A stretch of 64,000 nt of DNA from Legionella jordanis (GTDB lineage Bacteria > Pseudomonadota > Gammaproteobacteria > Legionellales > Legionellaceae), in NCBI RefSeq assembly GCF_900637635.1, contig NZ_LR134383.1:1891501-1955500 (forward strand). The letters run 5' to 3'. The position numbers and the translations under genes were made by a program. Within the stretch, counting starts at the first letter, position 1. Every line of letters starts with the position of its first letter. Shown here piece after piece: positions 37,422 to 47,983 of the stretch. The notes under the pieces were generated by a model. The model made no database searches and was not told the DNA's origin. It worked only from the letters and a program-made list of their open reading frames with translations.

Positions 37422-39893
37422 ATGGCAAAGCGCTGGAATCTAAAAACAAAACTCACACTGGAAGTTATCATCCTTTGCTCTTTTATCCTTCCAGTCATTG
37501 TGTTCAGTCTGATCACCGTCAATCGGATTCAAAATCGTTTTAATGACCTCCTTGAAATGGATGCACCAAGGCAGTTTATTTTATTGCTAATGAAAGGTAA
37601 ATTGTTTGAGCTCGAAGCTTCTGTCTTGAGCTTCTCGCAAGATTACACATCCACAATTGATGTGAATCAACGTAAAGCTTTGCTGCAGCAAATGACTGAC
37701 AAACTGGGTAAGCAAAAAAGTGAAATCAGTGATTTATTAGAGCAATACTACAGCCATGTGGCGTCAGATGATAGGAATCCCCCCTTTTCTCGCGAACAGC
37801 TGCAGACTTATCTTAATCAATTCAAAATTGATGGTGAGCAATATAATGCAAATCAAGAATTGTCATGGCCCATTGATAAAATAAATATACAAACCGAAGA
37901 GTTTGAACAACTGCTTGATAATAATTTCAAATTCGAACTGAACGCCCTGGAACGAGAGAAACAAGAAACCGCTGAGTTGATTCAATGGTTTAAAATTACC
38001 GTAATTATTATCGGTCTATTGATGTACGTTTTTGCATTAAGTATAGGCTTCTTCTTTATCAATCATTTTATTACTCGAATTCGTCATCTTAGAAATGGCG
38101 CAGCAGCAATGGTAGAAGGGACACAAAAGGCAATAACTCAACCAGAGAAGGATGAGCTTGGTGATTTAGCAAAAAGCCTGAATAAAATGCTGAGACAGTT
38201 ACTGCACAGCAATCGCGCGCTGGAAGAAAATGTCCAAAAAACTAAAAACATTTTAAATACAGTAAGTGACAGCATAGTAACCATCGATGGCCGAGGCCTT
38301 ATTCAAACGGTCAATGCCGCCACTTGCACTATTTTCGGATACAGTGAGGAGGAGCTCACAGGATTACCCATAAGCAAATTATGTTATCCATTTGCACTTA
38401 AAGAAGTTCTAGGCCATCCCGTACTGCCCGGAAATCATCAAAAACTTCACGAGCTCACAGGCATTAGAAAAAATGCTGAAGAATTTCCAATGGAATTAGC
38501 ATTTTCTACATTAAAAGAACAGGACAGCATGCGTGCGGTGTGTGCATTTCGTGACATTCGCGCCAGAAAAGAAATGGAAGCTAAAATTCGTTATCAAGCC
38601 ACCTATGACTCACTCACCGGTTTACCCAATCGCCTCCTGCTTCATGACCGCTTGCAACAGGGAATAGCTCAGGCCAAACGTAATAATTCTATAGTAGCGG
38701 TTATTTTTCTGGATTTGGACCGATTTAAAATTATTAACGACAGCTTAGGGCATGAGGCAGGCGATGAATTATTAAAAATTGCCTCGAATCGACTAAAAAA
38801 AATAATCCGCGGCAGCGATACGGTAGCACGTCAGGGGGGTGACGAATTTGTCATAGTGCTAAATAGTCTATCCAAAGAGGAAATGGCAGTCTCCATTATT
38901 AAAAATATCCTTGAGGAAATCGCAAAGCCTTTTAAAATTGAAAACCGAAAACTCTCTATTACCTGCAGCGCCGGCATAAGTTTTTTTCCTAAAAACGGCA
39001 CCGATTCGCAAACCCTCCTTAAAAATGCAGACGCAGCGATGTATCGCAGCAAAGAAATGGGACGCAATACTTTCCAATTTTACGAAAAAGCCATGAATGA
39101 GCGAACCCTGGTTAGATTGGAAATGGAAAATGAATTAAGGAATGCCATCACCAACCATGAAATTGATATTTATTATCAACCTTTAATGGATGTGCAAAAG
39201 GGTAAATTATTAGGTGCCGAAGCCTTAGTACGCTGGGTTCATCCAAGGCTTGGAATTATCCCACCGCTGCAATTTATCCCCATGGCTGAAGAAACAGGCC
39301 TAATCATTCCCATTGGTGCCTGGATACTTAAAGAGGCCTGCCGAAATTGCGCGGAATGGCTTAAACAAGACTTTCCGATTCATTACGTTTCCGTAAATAT
39401 CTCCGGCAATCAATTTAAATACGGGGATATTGTGCAAACCGTTAAAAGCGCGCTGGAAGAAAGCGGCCTAAACCCATCTCACTTGGAGCTGGAATTAACT
39501 GAATCCATTTTAATAGAAGATACAGAAAACTCACTGCAAAAAATCAAACAATTAAAAGAGATAGGTGTTTCACTGGCCATAGACGATTTTGGTACAGGTT
39601 ATTCAAGTTTAAGTTACATCCGACGTTTTCCCATTGATAAAATTAAAATTGACCATTCCTTTATTGGTGATTTGGAAGTTAATAAAAGCAGCTCAGAATT
39701 AGCCGAAACCATTATTTCATTGGCTAAAAATTTAAATTTGTCCGTTTTGGCTGAAGGGGTTGAGAAAAAGGCACAATTGGATTTCTTAAAACAGCATCAC
39801 TGTAATCAAGCTCAAGGATTTTTCTTCAGTGAACCTTTACCTGAAAAAGATTTCGAACAATGGATGAAAAAAATTAGCCAAGAAAAAGAATAA
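37422..39893 (+). CDS. sensor GGDEF-EAL protein (c-di-GMP turnover)
   Basis: An 823-residue inner-membrane protein. Two membrane helices near residues 12-32 and 190-215 enclose a periplasmic sensor. A HAMP-like segment, a PAS domain (ILNTVSDSIVTIDGRGLIQTVNAA), a GGDEF domain with intact GGDEF at about 472, and an EAL domain with EALVRW at about 599 and DDFGTGYSSL follow. Both catalytic motifs look intact, so synthesis and hydrolysis of c-di-GMP are both possible. Confidence 0.92.
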   Translation: MAKRWNLKTKLTLEVIILCSFILPVIVFSLITVNRIQNRFNDLLEMDAPRQFILLLMKGKLFELEASVLSFSQDYTSTIDVNQRKALLQQMTDKLGKQKSEISDLLEQYYSHVASDDRNPPFSREQLQTYLNQFKIDGEQYNANQELSWPIDKINIQTEEFEQLLDNNFKFELNALEREKQETAELIQWFKITVIIIGLLMYVFALSIGFFFINHFITRIRHLRNGAAAMVEGTQKAITQPEKDELGDLAKSLNKMLRQLLHSNRALEENVQKTKNILNTVSDSIVTIDGRGLIQTVNAATCTIFGYSEEELTGLPISKLCYPFALKEVLGHPVLPGNHQKLHELTGIRKNAEEFPMELAFSTLKEQDSMRAVCAFRDIRARKEMEAKIRYQATYDSLTGLPNRLLLHDRLQQGIAQAKRNNSIVAVIFLDLDRFKIINDSLGHEAGDELLKIASNRLKKIIRGSDTVARQGGDEFVIVLNSLSKEEMAVSIIKNILEEIAKPFKIENRKLSITCSAGISFFPKNGTDSQTLLKNADAAMYRSKEMGRNTFQFYEKAMNERTLVRLEMENELRNAITNHEIDIYYQPLMDVQKGKLLGAEALVRWVHPRLGIIPPLQFIPMAEETGLIIPIGAWILKEACRNCAEWLKQDFPIHYVSVNISGNQFKYGDIVQTVKSALEESGLNPSHLELELTESILIEDTENSLQKIKQLKEIGVSLAIDDFGTGYSSLSYIRRFPIDKIKIDHSFIGDLEVNKSSSELAETIISLAKNLNLSVLAEGVEKKAQLDFLKQHHCNQAQGFFFSEPLPEKDFEQWMKKISQEKE

Positions 39894-39950
39894 GCACTCC
39901 TCGCCCTATACACCGCATTGAACCCATCTGCTCAATGCGGTTATCACCGA

Positions 39951-40178
39951 TTAAAAATTGGGTTTATGCGAATTATGGCTTTCATCCTCATGTTTATGAG
40001 AGGGGTGATTCACAAAGGCATGTGCAACATGCCCATGAGAGCTTGACTGATGGCTATGATGATTATTTTGCTGCCCATGCTGATGGGGATGATGACGGTT
40101 GCCTTGCCCATGCTGATGCAAATTTTGCTGTGGCTGCCCATTATTAAAAAGAGTTCCTAAGCAGTTATTCTTGAACAT
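39951..40178 (-). CDS. small histidine-rich protein
   Basis: A 75-residue protein in which 17 residues are His, with many Gln, Asn and Ser. The central stretches repeat an HGQxNxHH pattern. GGAG lies 8 nt before the ATG, favouring real translation; the opposite frame is judged a shadow. No signal peptide is seen. Metal binding (Ni, Zn or Cu) is the obvious guess from composition but is unproved. Confidence 0.55.
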   Translation of the reverse strand: MFKNNCLGTLFNNGQPQQNLHQHGQGNRHHPHQHGQQNNHHSHQSSSHGHVAHAFVNHPSHKHEDESHNSHKPNF

Positions 40179-40421
40179 CGTTAAACTCCATTCTATTAAC
40201 CGAATTTCACTATACGCGAAATTCTAATCACTTGAGAATAGCAATTTGGTTTTAAATTCAGCACCAACTTCAATTCAACCTCCTTCTTTGTTGTAATCCA
40301 AGAGACGCTTTAATTAGAAAAATTCTTTAGGATGCATCAATATTCAACCACTACTTGAAAGGTGCTGAATGGTTTCAAATCCAATCCTTGCTAATCTCAT
40401 GACTTATCGATGAATTCTGCG

Positions 40422-41972
40422 TCAAAGAATAATAGGGGTGGTACGGCTGTCAGCATTATCCACACTGAGACGCGAAGGCATTTGAGGCATAAACCGATAA
40501 ATTTCATGGCTTGATTGGTTTTTCTGTTCATAACTCCGCTTCTGGTGATCATCATAATTTGTTTTTACACGATAAACCAAATAGGAAAGAGTTAACACAC
40601 AAGCAACGGGCCAAGAAATGGCTGCAGCTGTAATTAGAAAAGCTGTAAACCCGGCATTAAAAATTAGAGTTTTCCAAAATACTCCCTGAGTTCGCTTACG
40701 TTCATACTCCAATTGACTTAGTAAGAGTTGATGGCGCTCGTCTCCAAGGAGCTCGCCGTTTAAAGATTCGCGCTTGAAAGCTACGCAAGCTTTTTTGTAT
40801 TGTTTGTATTCTTCGCAACTGTTGTAAAGAGCATTTCCGAGCATATTTAAAGCAGCCAAACAGCCTAAAGCCACGGGTCCTGAAAGCATCAATGTTGCAC
40901 CGAATGCAGCCAGTAATAAAATTGCCGCAGCAATATTATAGCTGTAGAAGGCATATTGAACTTCCAATTCATCAGCCAAGACATTCAATTGACGGTTTAT
41001 AACCTGCAATTCAAGTGATTCTTCAAGTTTATTTTGCCGCCTGGATAACTCGCTAAACATCTGTCGATGATTTTTTTCTTCAATAAACCATCGAAGTCCA
41101 AACAAGAGGATGTCAATCCCTAGAAAAAATAAATTAATTTGTGCAATGACGAGTGCGGATATATCAAAAAATTGGTTGTAGTGACTCAGCAAATTCACTG
41201 TACCCCAGATTATGTCATTGGCCATTATGTAAATACGCTTTTCAATCTCCTGGAACAATACTTTTTTTATCGATAACTCCTTACTGTTTACAGCCTCTAT
41301 CAAGTGTTTGAGCATGGTTAAGAAATGACCCATAAAACGCAAAAAATACAACGCGACGCTAGAAACACGAAGAAACTGTTGGGGTTTATCCAGAAGTTGA
41401 ATAAAGTCATAGGGGCTGTAGTAAATCCCGGTCAAATCGCATATCTCCTTCCCCCAATCCGCCAGGTTGCTATTTAGCTCAAACAGGATTAGATAAGTGG
41501 CTAATGCCCGGCTGTAATTCCAATAGGAGCGGGTGGCGATAACGCTGCAGAGATATTTGCGAAACTGCGCAGAGCTAGTGAACGCCAATGCCAGATGAGA
41601 GGCCTTTTTCTTAAGCTCATCCATCAAACTGGATGAACTTTTTGCCTGTTCTTTTTGTTCTTTCGGAGTGTCTGTTTCTTCTTTGTTAAATTGAGTTAAT
41701 TCTTTTTTCTTTTTTAAGTAATGCTTCAAATCTTTCCGAACAAAATCAAATTCGTAATAGCGGATTAGTAAATCAGACAGATAATCCAAATAGGCAATTA
41801 GTTCACCGTCTGCTGATAAATTTCTTTGGTTTGCTAGAAATAATTGATAAAGGGTAGAAAACTCCAAACGTAAGTTACTCAAATTAAAATCATCTTCTTT
41901 ATAAGAAAATTCTTTCAAATTGCTTGGAGATTTATTAAAAAAGCCATGTTTTACGAGACTTAATGCGGCCAT
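40422..41972 (-). CDS. Legionella-type multi-helix membrane protein, unknown function
   Basis: A 516-residue protein with no recognised catalytic domain. It has a Lys/Glu-rich stretch near 100-120, long helical segments, and at least four strongly hydrophobic stretches, including a pair at about 345-375 and another near 445-475. It ends in a Ser/Thr/Asp-rich polar tail. The composition resembles membrane-targeted Dot/Icm effectors but no specific signal was proved. Confidence 0.55.
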   Translation of the reverse strand: MAALSLVKHGFFNKSPSNLKEFSYKEDDFNLSNLRLEFSTLYQLFLANQRNLSADGELIAYLDYLSDLLIRYYEFDFVRKDLKHYLKKKKELTQFNKEETDTPKEQKEQAKSSSSLMDELKKKASHLALAFTSSAQFRKYLCSVIATRSYWNYSRALATYLILFELNSNLADWGKEICDLTGIYYSPYDFIQLLDKPQQFLRVSSVALYFLRFMGHFLTMLKHLIEAVNSKELSIKKVLFQEIEKRIYIMANDIIWGTVNLLSHYNQFFDISALVIAQINLFFLGIDILLFGLRWFIEEKNHRQMFSELSRRQNKLEESLELQVINRQLNVLADELEVQYAFYSYNIAAAILLLAAFGATLMLSGPVALGCLAALNMLGNALYNSCEEYKQYKKACVAFKRESLNGELLGDERHQLLLSQLEYERKRTQGVFWKTLIFNAGFTAFLITAAAISWPVACVLTLSYLVYRVKTNYDDHQKRSYEQKNQSSHEIYRFMPQMPSRLSVDNADSRTTPIIL

Positions 41973-42093
41973 GGGTAGAGGTGATTTGATTTAAGTAAAC
42001 AGCAGAACCCCTCTATTGTATAACATGTAAAATTTTAAGCCAAATTTAACAAATTAACAAAAGCTTAGATGTAGGTGCAAATGCACCTTACAT

Positions 42094-42534
42094 TCAACCC
42101 ACCCGTTGAAACTGTACGACTACATCGGCGCTAACCCCGGGTGCTACGGTTAACGTACCTTGTGCAGAACCAGAGTTTTTCGAGAAATTGCCGTTTATAT
42201 TTCCATATTCAGTTGTAATCGTGACCTTTCCGTTAGCACAAATACCTCTTAATTGTTTCTTTGCATGATTAGGGCAAATAATATTACCGGACTCTTTGTC
42301 TGCAGACAGCTCAATGCTAAAGCGGCCAAGGCCATCGGGTGCACTGATGCTGCCAGCCCCATGATAAATACAGTCACCAATTAGCCAACTCGACGCGGTG
42401 CCCTTTCCCGCCCAATGACCTGCGATATAATCGCAAGCATTTCCAGCACTGGCATACAAATTAAAGTCAGCATGGGCGATTGATGAAGCAAACAGTAATG
42501 TTGAAATGCATCCAATAATCCAATTTTTTTTCAT
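42094..42534 (-). CDS. small exported protein, unknown function
   Basis: A 146-residue protein with a clear signal peptide ending in IAHA before DFNLYASAG. Four Cys remain in the mature part (CDYI, DCIY, ICPN, ICAN), consistent with disulfides. The rest is predicted to be beta-rich. No family was recognised. Confidence 0.65.
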   Translation of the reverse strand: MKKNWIIGCISTLLFASSIAHADFNLYASAGNACDYIAGHWAGKGTASSWLIGDCIYHGAGSISAPDGLGRFSIELSADKESGNIICPNHAKKQLRGICANGKVTITTEYGNINGNFSKNSGSAQGTLTVAPGVSADVVVQFQRVG

Positions 42535-42753
42535 TTTATTCCCTTAAATAGCCTGCAAACATGCAAACTCTATTTGCATCCATATCGCATGAAATTATTA
42601 CTTTACTATCACTCTGATGCAATTGAAATCCTGGGCGGCCTTTCTGGTGCTTACCAGCCTCTTCAGCAAACAAGTAAAATCAATAGGGTTAACTGCCAGT
42701 TAGCATTCCTCACTAAAATCATTTATTGTCATACTAAAGCAACTGTTTACATC

Positions 42754-44424
42754 ATGATAATGGTTGACAGCAAAAAAATGATGGTTATTTTTTTCGTTTT
42801 AGGCTTATTACTTGGCTTTGTTATTGATATTTTCTATGTCCTGCAAGTCAAAACCAGCTTCTATTATATAACTGCCCTGCTTTTTTTCCTCTCCTACGGT
42901 TTAACTTACAATGGGCAACATAATCTTCGATTAGTTGTTTCAAGCCTCTTACTGGCCTTGTTGTTAGCCTCCCCCTTTATTGCTTTGGATCCCTATCGGG
43001 ATTACACGCTCCAACAATTATCCAACCATTTAGAGCAACTCGTTTCTTTTCTAATTGGTTTTCCGGTGATGGCCTATATAGGCCACTGCTTCCATTATTC
43101 CTATCACCGGGACGGCCTACAGATAAGCTATAACAGTTTATTCGCGGCCGTTTGGGACAGTTTTGTTGCATTAGCGGCCGCCACTGTATTTTTCGGGTTT
43201 GCCAAATTATTGATTATCCTGGATGCCACTCTCTTTAAAAGCGTAGGAAATAATGTTTTATGGTCCATCTACTATGAGAGTTTTGAGTCATATGTCCTCA
43301 TCCACAGCACCCTGTTTTTTGTTGGTTTAGGTATAGTAAGGCAACAACAGAAAGCCCTTCATGATTTGCGTTATTTGCTGCTAAGAATGATGCAATTTTT
43401 ATTGCCGCTTCTTGCCTTAATTTCTGTGTTGTATTCTATTTTGTATCTGGTTTCCGCCAAGCCAATAAGCCACAACTGGCTAGCACCTGAGGCTTTATTA
43501 ATTTCCTTAGTCGTTCTTGGGATTATTTTTTTTAATGCTTATTTTCAAACAGGCAGCAGACCTGACTACCGCTTGTATGGCTTGGAATTACTCATCAAGG
43601 TTTATCGTATTTGCTTATTACTTCTCTGCCTTAGTCTTTGCTATCAAATTCTGACACATAACATTCTCCCGCTGAATTTTGTTTTATATTTATTGACGGC
43701 TTTACTGTACTGTTTTTTTTATGCAATTACGGTGTTTCTGCCCCACGAGGCTGAAATATATTGGCTCATTACTGCAAACAAAGGCATAGCATTGTTCTTT
43801 CTCTTGGCAATGTTAATCATCAATAATCCAATTCATCCTTTCACTGCGAAAATGGATCTCCTTTATCAAGCCAGCCCGGTCCTGCAAGCCAATTCACTTC
43901 CCTTTAGCTCAAGCGTCAACTGGAACAATCAGGATTGGCTGGTTCAAACGATAAATAACATTGATAAAAACTTAAATCAGGAGCACTTCTTCTGGACGAA
44001 AGATCCTTCGCCAAACTCATTCATAGGCGGCTACAGCAACCATAAACCCGTTTATATTTGTCGTGCCGTCTACCGGAAGGGTTTCCAAATTGCAGCCTTT
44101 AAAGATAATCATTGCCTCATCACCTACGCTGGACGAGTTTTCCCAGTGAAGGATTATCAAATTTTGTCAGTCCATGGTAAAACAAAAGTATTCTGGGCCC
44201 CCGCAACGGGCAATTCGCAGATGTTAGCTCTTGGAGCAGAGCCTGCAGCGCAAGGCATTCGTACCTTGTATGCCTGCCGGACCTGGTATAAAGGCCAATT
44301 ATACATAGGAAAAGTGGTTGCTGGACATTGCAATATTGCCATAGACAGACAGGAAGTGCTTTCAGAAATTCACAGTGTTTTAAGCAGTTCACTCCCCCTG
44401 CTCCATTCAGGAAATGGAATGTGA
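42754..44424 (+). CDS. DUF4153-like membrane protein with C-terminal DM9 (DUF3421) repeats
   Basis: About 556 residues from ATG 42754; the frame stays open back to 42574, so the start is uncertain. The N-terminal ~370 residues contain about ten membrane helices of the DUF4153 kind. The last ~170 residues hold two DM9/DUF3421-like repeats, each with a YICRAVY or YACRTWY core followed by a glycine and a C-terminal CxI/CNI strand. DM9 repeats are lectin-like in some animals. The domain order places the repeats outside the membrane. Confidence 0.65.
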   Translation: MIMVDSKKMMVIFFVLGLLLGFVIDIFYVLQVKTSFYYITALLFFLSYGLTYNGQHNLRLVVSSLLLALLLASPFIALDPYRDYTLQQLSNHLEQLVSFLIGFPVMAYIGHCFHYSYHRDGLQISYNSLFAAVWDSFVALAAATVFFGFAKLLIILDATLFKSVGNNVLWSIYYESFESYVLIHSTLFFVGLGIVRQQQKALHDLRYLLLRMMQFLLPLLALISVLYSILYLVSAKPISHNWLAPEALLISLVVLGIIFFNAYFQTGSRPDYRLYGLELLIKVYRICLLLLCLSLCYQILTHNILPLNFVLYLLTALLYCFFYAITVFLPHEAEIYWLITANKGIALFFLLAMLIINNPIHPFTAKMDLLYQASPVLQANSLPFSSSVNWNNQDWLVQTINNIDKNLNQEHFFWTKDPSPNSFIGGYSNHKPVYICRAVYRKGFQIAAFKDNHCLITYAGRVFPVKDYQILSVHGKTKVFWAPATGNSQMLALGAEPAAQGIRTLYACRTWYKGQLYIGKVVAGHCNIAIDRQEVLSEIHSVLSSSLPLLHSGNGM

Positions 44425-44638
44425 AACCGGCTTTAGGTCAATAAACTTGCTGCTGCGGGCATGACAGCCGGTTAACCCATCATACAAGGCATCAGGTTAG
44501 GCAACCACTGGCTCGGCAATGATTATCTGCTTTTTTGCATCGCCACAGGGTTAATTTCTAACTCATTCTCAACGGCCACCCAGACTTTCCATCACCCAAA
44601 TTGGTCTATAATTAGTCAATTAAGTGGTTTTTAAAGTT

Positions 44639-45001
44639 ATGTCGATGATCCGTATTAGCCTGTTGCAGGATTTCCTGCAGTTTACCTTTGACAGTAATCC
44701 TGAAAAAAGGAAACAAGAAAAGCAATTCCTGGAAAATGCCCTTTGTCTGAAGCAGATAGATTACAGTAATAGCTTCAGAGATACAGCTTCTGATTGTGAT
44801 CTTTATGTTCATCTCTCGCAATTTCAATCGATTGACGACATCAGAGAATTATTCGTTCCTGATGTGCATACGCGAGGAAAATATGTGGAGTTTTTTAAAG
44901 AACCCCCTGTGCATTATCAATTTCAAAGGCAGGGAACAACTCCTATCGAAGATTTGATTACTGCAAAACTTCAAAACCAATCGAAAAATTCCCAATCTTA
45001 G
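44639..45001 (+). CDS. hypothetical small protein
   Basis: A 120-residue soluble protein of unknown function, from ATG 44639; a GTG at 44624 is an alternative. It is rich in Gln, Phe and charged residues, with no motif recognised and no signal peptide. Confidence 0.45.
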   Translation: MSMIRISLLQDFLQFTFDSNPEKRKQEKQFLENALCLKQIDYSNSFRDTASDCDLYVHLSQFQSIDDIRELFVPDVHTRGKYVEFFKEPPVHYQFQRQGTTPIEDLITAKLQNQSKNSQS

Positions 45002-45123
45002 CGCCAAAGTTTCTTTCTCAGCTCCTTTGCATTTGCAATGGTCTGAATTGAACTTCTTCACGACTTATGAAATCAGAGCTATATTAAAAAAATCAGGGAT
45101 AGAATTTTGTTTGGGAGGAAGCT

Positions 45124-45864
45124 ATGTTTAAGCCATCAGGAATTCTTAAAGCAATTCCCCATCGACTTTTTTCCCAAGCATTTTATTTTTTCTGCTGTGT
45201 CAGCCTTGCCTTATTACCTTGCTTCGCCCAAGCAATTCAACTGGATAATCTAAGAGGAACACGCTATTGCGAAATTGTTTTTACCGAAACGCCTGAAGTT
45301 TTGGCGATTTACAGCAGCATCGGCCTAAACGATTGCCCTGAGAAGATTTGGAACAAAATCAGCGAGGATAGTGTAAAGCAACAAACCGGTGCTCGCTTTG
45401 TCAAGCTAAACGGTCCAAGGTATTGGGTAATTGACAGCATGAACAATTTTACTTTAGTGAGCAACGTGCCTAAAACAATTTCTGGCTTAAACATGCGTAA
45501 AGCAGCGATGGTACAGCTGGACCCCTCAGTCGAAATCGCAGCACCCGAGCCTTATCAAGCGCATGTCATCAACCGTGAAACCACCTGGTTATACAAAGCG
45601 GGTAAACCCATTTATGAACTCATTGATCCCCAAGGCCAGGTTTATGTGATGCAATCGTATAGCACGCAAAAATCCATCCAGACCACCGACAGTTTAAATG
45701 AGCTGGAAAGTAGACTCACTTTGCCTTCGGGTTGGCATTTCCGCACTGGAATTTTGCAACAGGACAAAACGCTATCCAGCAACAACAACCAAGCAACCGT
45801 GGTGCAAGATGATTTTCAAAATACCTACCAATTGGCCCCATCGGATTTTCTGGAGCAATCTTAG
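45124..45864 (+). CDS. exported protein, unknown function
   Basis: A 246-residue protein with a long signal sequence (hydrophobic FYFFCCVSLALLPCF) cleaved after AQA. A GGGAGG site precedes ATG by 5 nt. The mature protein resembles uncharacterised Legionella secreted proteins; no catalytic motif is evident. A 22-bp palindrome directly follows. Confidence 0.65.
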   Translation: MFKPSGILKAIPHRLFSQAFYFFCCVSLALLPCFAQAIQLDNLRGTRYCEIVFTETPEVLAIYSSIGLNDCPEKIWNKISEDSVKQQTGARFVKLNGPRYWVIDSMNNFTLVSNVPKTISGLNMRKAAMVQLDPSVEIAAPEPYQAHVINRETTWLYKAGKPIYELIDPQGQVYVMQSYSTQKSIQTTDSLNELESRLTLPSGWHFRTGILQQDKTLSSNNNQATVVQDDFQNTYQLAPSDFLEQS

Positions 45865-45865
45865 A

Positions 45866-45887
45866 TTTAATTCTTTAAAGAATTAAA
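45866..45887. repeat. 22-bp AT-rich perfect palindrome
   Basis: TTTAATTCTTT meets its exact complement AAAGAATTAAA without a loop, 1 bp after the upstream stop codon. It could be an operator-like site or a weak terminator. Confidence 0.45.
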
Positions 45888-45991
45888 ATAGGCCATTTAT
45901 TTCAGCCCTTTATTCAGCAAAATACGGCAACGCTCTCTTATTAATGGTATGCTCCCTGCGATTTAAACTTAGGAGCAAAAGAGGCGTAAAC

Positions 45992-47755
45992 ATGTCAAAG
46001 TGGCTTGATAACATACTATTACCCCGCGCCAGGCTGAACGAGTATCAGCTTGCAGGATGGAAACCTTCTACCGAAGCTGAATCAGGATTAGGCTGTCAAC
46101 TGTTAGCAGACGTAATGATTCCAATGCCAGACGGGATTTGCCTGTCAGCAGACGTTTATTTACCTAAGAAAAGTGGACGCTATCCAGTTATTTTGCAATT
46201 TTCTTCATACAATCGCGATTTACATACAGCAGGCATGCCAACCGGAAATAACGAAATTGGGTCGCCCCCCGTTATAACCAATCGCGGCTATGTCCAAGTG
46301 GTTGTAACAGCCCGTTCCATCGGCCGCTCGCAAGGTGAATTTCAACCTTGGCAGAATGAACAAGAAACGCAAGATCACTTTCATTGCATTCAGTGGGCTT
46401 CTGAACAGTCCTGGTCCAATGGTGATGTGTGTCTATTTGGAACTTCTTATTACGGCATGAATCAATCGAGCGTGGCTTCCCTCAATCCGCCCGCTCTGAA
46501 AGCATTTTTCGCCAATGAAATATGCACCGATTTTTATCGTCACGTATTTTATTACGGTGGGATATTCAATGCAGATTTCATGAATTTATGGGTGGGCGCC
46601 AATTTTCCCCCCGCGACAGTTAAACGTTATATTGCCCCATGGAAACGAGCACTCATGAGTTATCTCATTAATTATCCATGGCTCTGGAAACGACTGGTTA
46701 AACCTAATTTAAATAAAATTATTACTAAGTTAAAGCAATTACAGCCCACTCCCGAAGCTTTACGCTGGTACCTCCATCTCATGGTCGACAGCCCCTCAAG
46801 AGAAGATACCAAAATCAGCGAAGGACCGTTTCGTCGCTTGCAAAACATTGATATACCTTTTGTTGTTGTCCAGAATCTAGGCAATATCTCATTGCATCAA
46901 TTTGGATGCTATGACTTATTTGAACATGCCAGTACTCCCAAGGATAAAAAATGGCTCATTCTTGGACCTGCTGAATACGAATTACCGGTCTATTCCTGGC
47001 AGCTCGAGGCGCTTGCTTTCTTTGATCATGTCCTCAAAGGAGTTGATAACGGTTATCAAAACCTTCCCAGGGTCAGATATTGGGTTGAAGGAGAAAATCG
47101 TTTTCACTCAGCAACGGATTTTCCTGTTCCTGAAGCCAAAAAAGAAAAACTTTACTTAAAAGGTCAAACACGGGACATGGATAAACATCATTTGCAGTTT
47201 GAACAACCTATGCTTGCTGAGAACTCCTGGATTTCAATTCCTTTAGGAATGGAAACATTGCCAGGCATAGAACAGTTTGAGACACAAAAACTCAGTTATG
47301 AACTGCCTTTTGATAAGGAAACCACCATCGCAGGCCCAATCACCCTTCAACTTCGTTACAGCTGCAACCAAATAGATTCCTACATTGTGGCGCGCGTTGG
47401 CCGAATTGACCAACAAGGGAATTATCATCCTCTCTCCATGGGGCATTTGCGCCCGGCAACCCGAACAATTAATGAATCCAGCAGTACGAAATGTGAGGTG
47501 GCCATCAACACCTCTGACATTAATCCACTCAAGCCGCATGAAGCAGTGACCCTTCGTTTTAGCTTGACGCCAATGGCTTCTCAATTTAAACAAGGAGAAC
47601 GGTTGCTGCTTGAAATTGCCAGCCGCACCGATCAGGTGCCAGTGAGCATGCAAGAAGGATTCATTACCCCACACATGGCTGTTCCGCCCTACTATGGACG
47701 CAATAAGATTCATTACGGTGAAGATTCTTTCATGGAACTGTATTTTTTGAATTGA
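45992..47755 (+). CDS. CocE/NonD family hydrolase (X-Pro dipeptidyl-peptidase/esterase fold)
   Basis: A 587-residue alpha/beta hydrolase. The nucleophile Ser is in FGTSYYGMNQSSVA, preceded by TARSIGRSQGEF. A C-terminal jelly-roll domain follows, typical of the CocE/S15 family. No signal peptide is visible. The start ATG 45992 has AGAGG 7 nt upstream; the longer frame to 45944 has no ribosome site. Family members cleave esters, amides or X-Pro peptides; the substrate is unknown. Confidence 0.8.
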   Translation: MSKWLDNILLPRARLNEYQLAGWKPSTEAESGLGCQLLADVMIPMPDGICLSADVYLPKKSGRYPVILQFSSYNRDLHTAGMPTGNNEIGSPPVITNRGYVQVVVTARSIGRSQGEFQPWQNEQETQDHFHCIQWASEQSWSNGDVCLFGTSYYGMNQSSVASLNPPALKAFFANEICTDFYRHVFYYGGIFNADFMNLWVGANFPPATVKRYIAPWKRALMSYLINYPWLWKRLVKPNLNKIITKLKQLQPTPEALRWYLHLMVDSPSREDTKISEGPFRRLQNIDIPFVVVQNLGNISLHQFGCYDLFEHASTPKDKKWLILGPAEYELPVYSWQLEALAFFDHVLKGVDNGYQNLPRVRYWVEGENRFHSATDFPVPEAKKEKLYLKGQTRDMDKHHLQFEQPMLAENSWISIPLGMETLPGIEQFETQKLSYELPFDKETTIAGPITLQLRYSCNQIDSYIVARVGRIDQQGNYHPLSMGHLRPATRTINESSSTKCEVAINTSDINPLKPHEAVTLRFSLTPMASQFKQGERLLLEIASRTDQVPVSMQEGFITPHMAVPPYYGRNKIHYGEDSFMELYFLN

Positions 47756-47796
47756 TGGCTAATTGCTCCATCACCGCTCAACGCAGTTAAGTGTCC

Positions 47797-47838
47797 ATGC
47801 TTAAGCTCAGTAATGTCATTGACAAGGGGCTTAAGCAT
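47797..47838. repeat. inverted repeat, possible operator or terminator
   Basis: A perfect 10-bp inverted repeat, ATGCTTAAGC and GCTTAAGCAT, with a 22-nt spacer between the hydrolase and the disrupted EEP gene. Confidence 0.4.
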
Positions 47839-47983
47839 TATGGATTTAGGACCAACAGCCTAAGTACTTTATCCTGTTTTGATACTCAGCCTTTAAAGAT
47901 ATTTCAAGACAATATGTACATTTTATAGACAGCAATATCACCACTTAGTTATAATATGCCTATATTGATCAGTTGGAACCTCC

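Noticed and set aside
39935-40147. Plus-strand frame opposite the His-rich protein
   Set aside because: No ribosome site; the Ala/Asp/His composition mirrors the His/Gln codons of the minus-strand gene.
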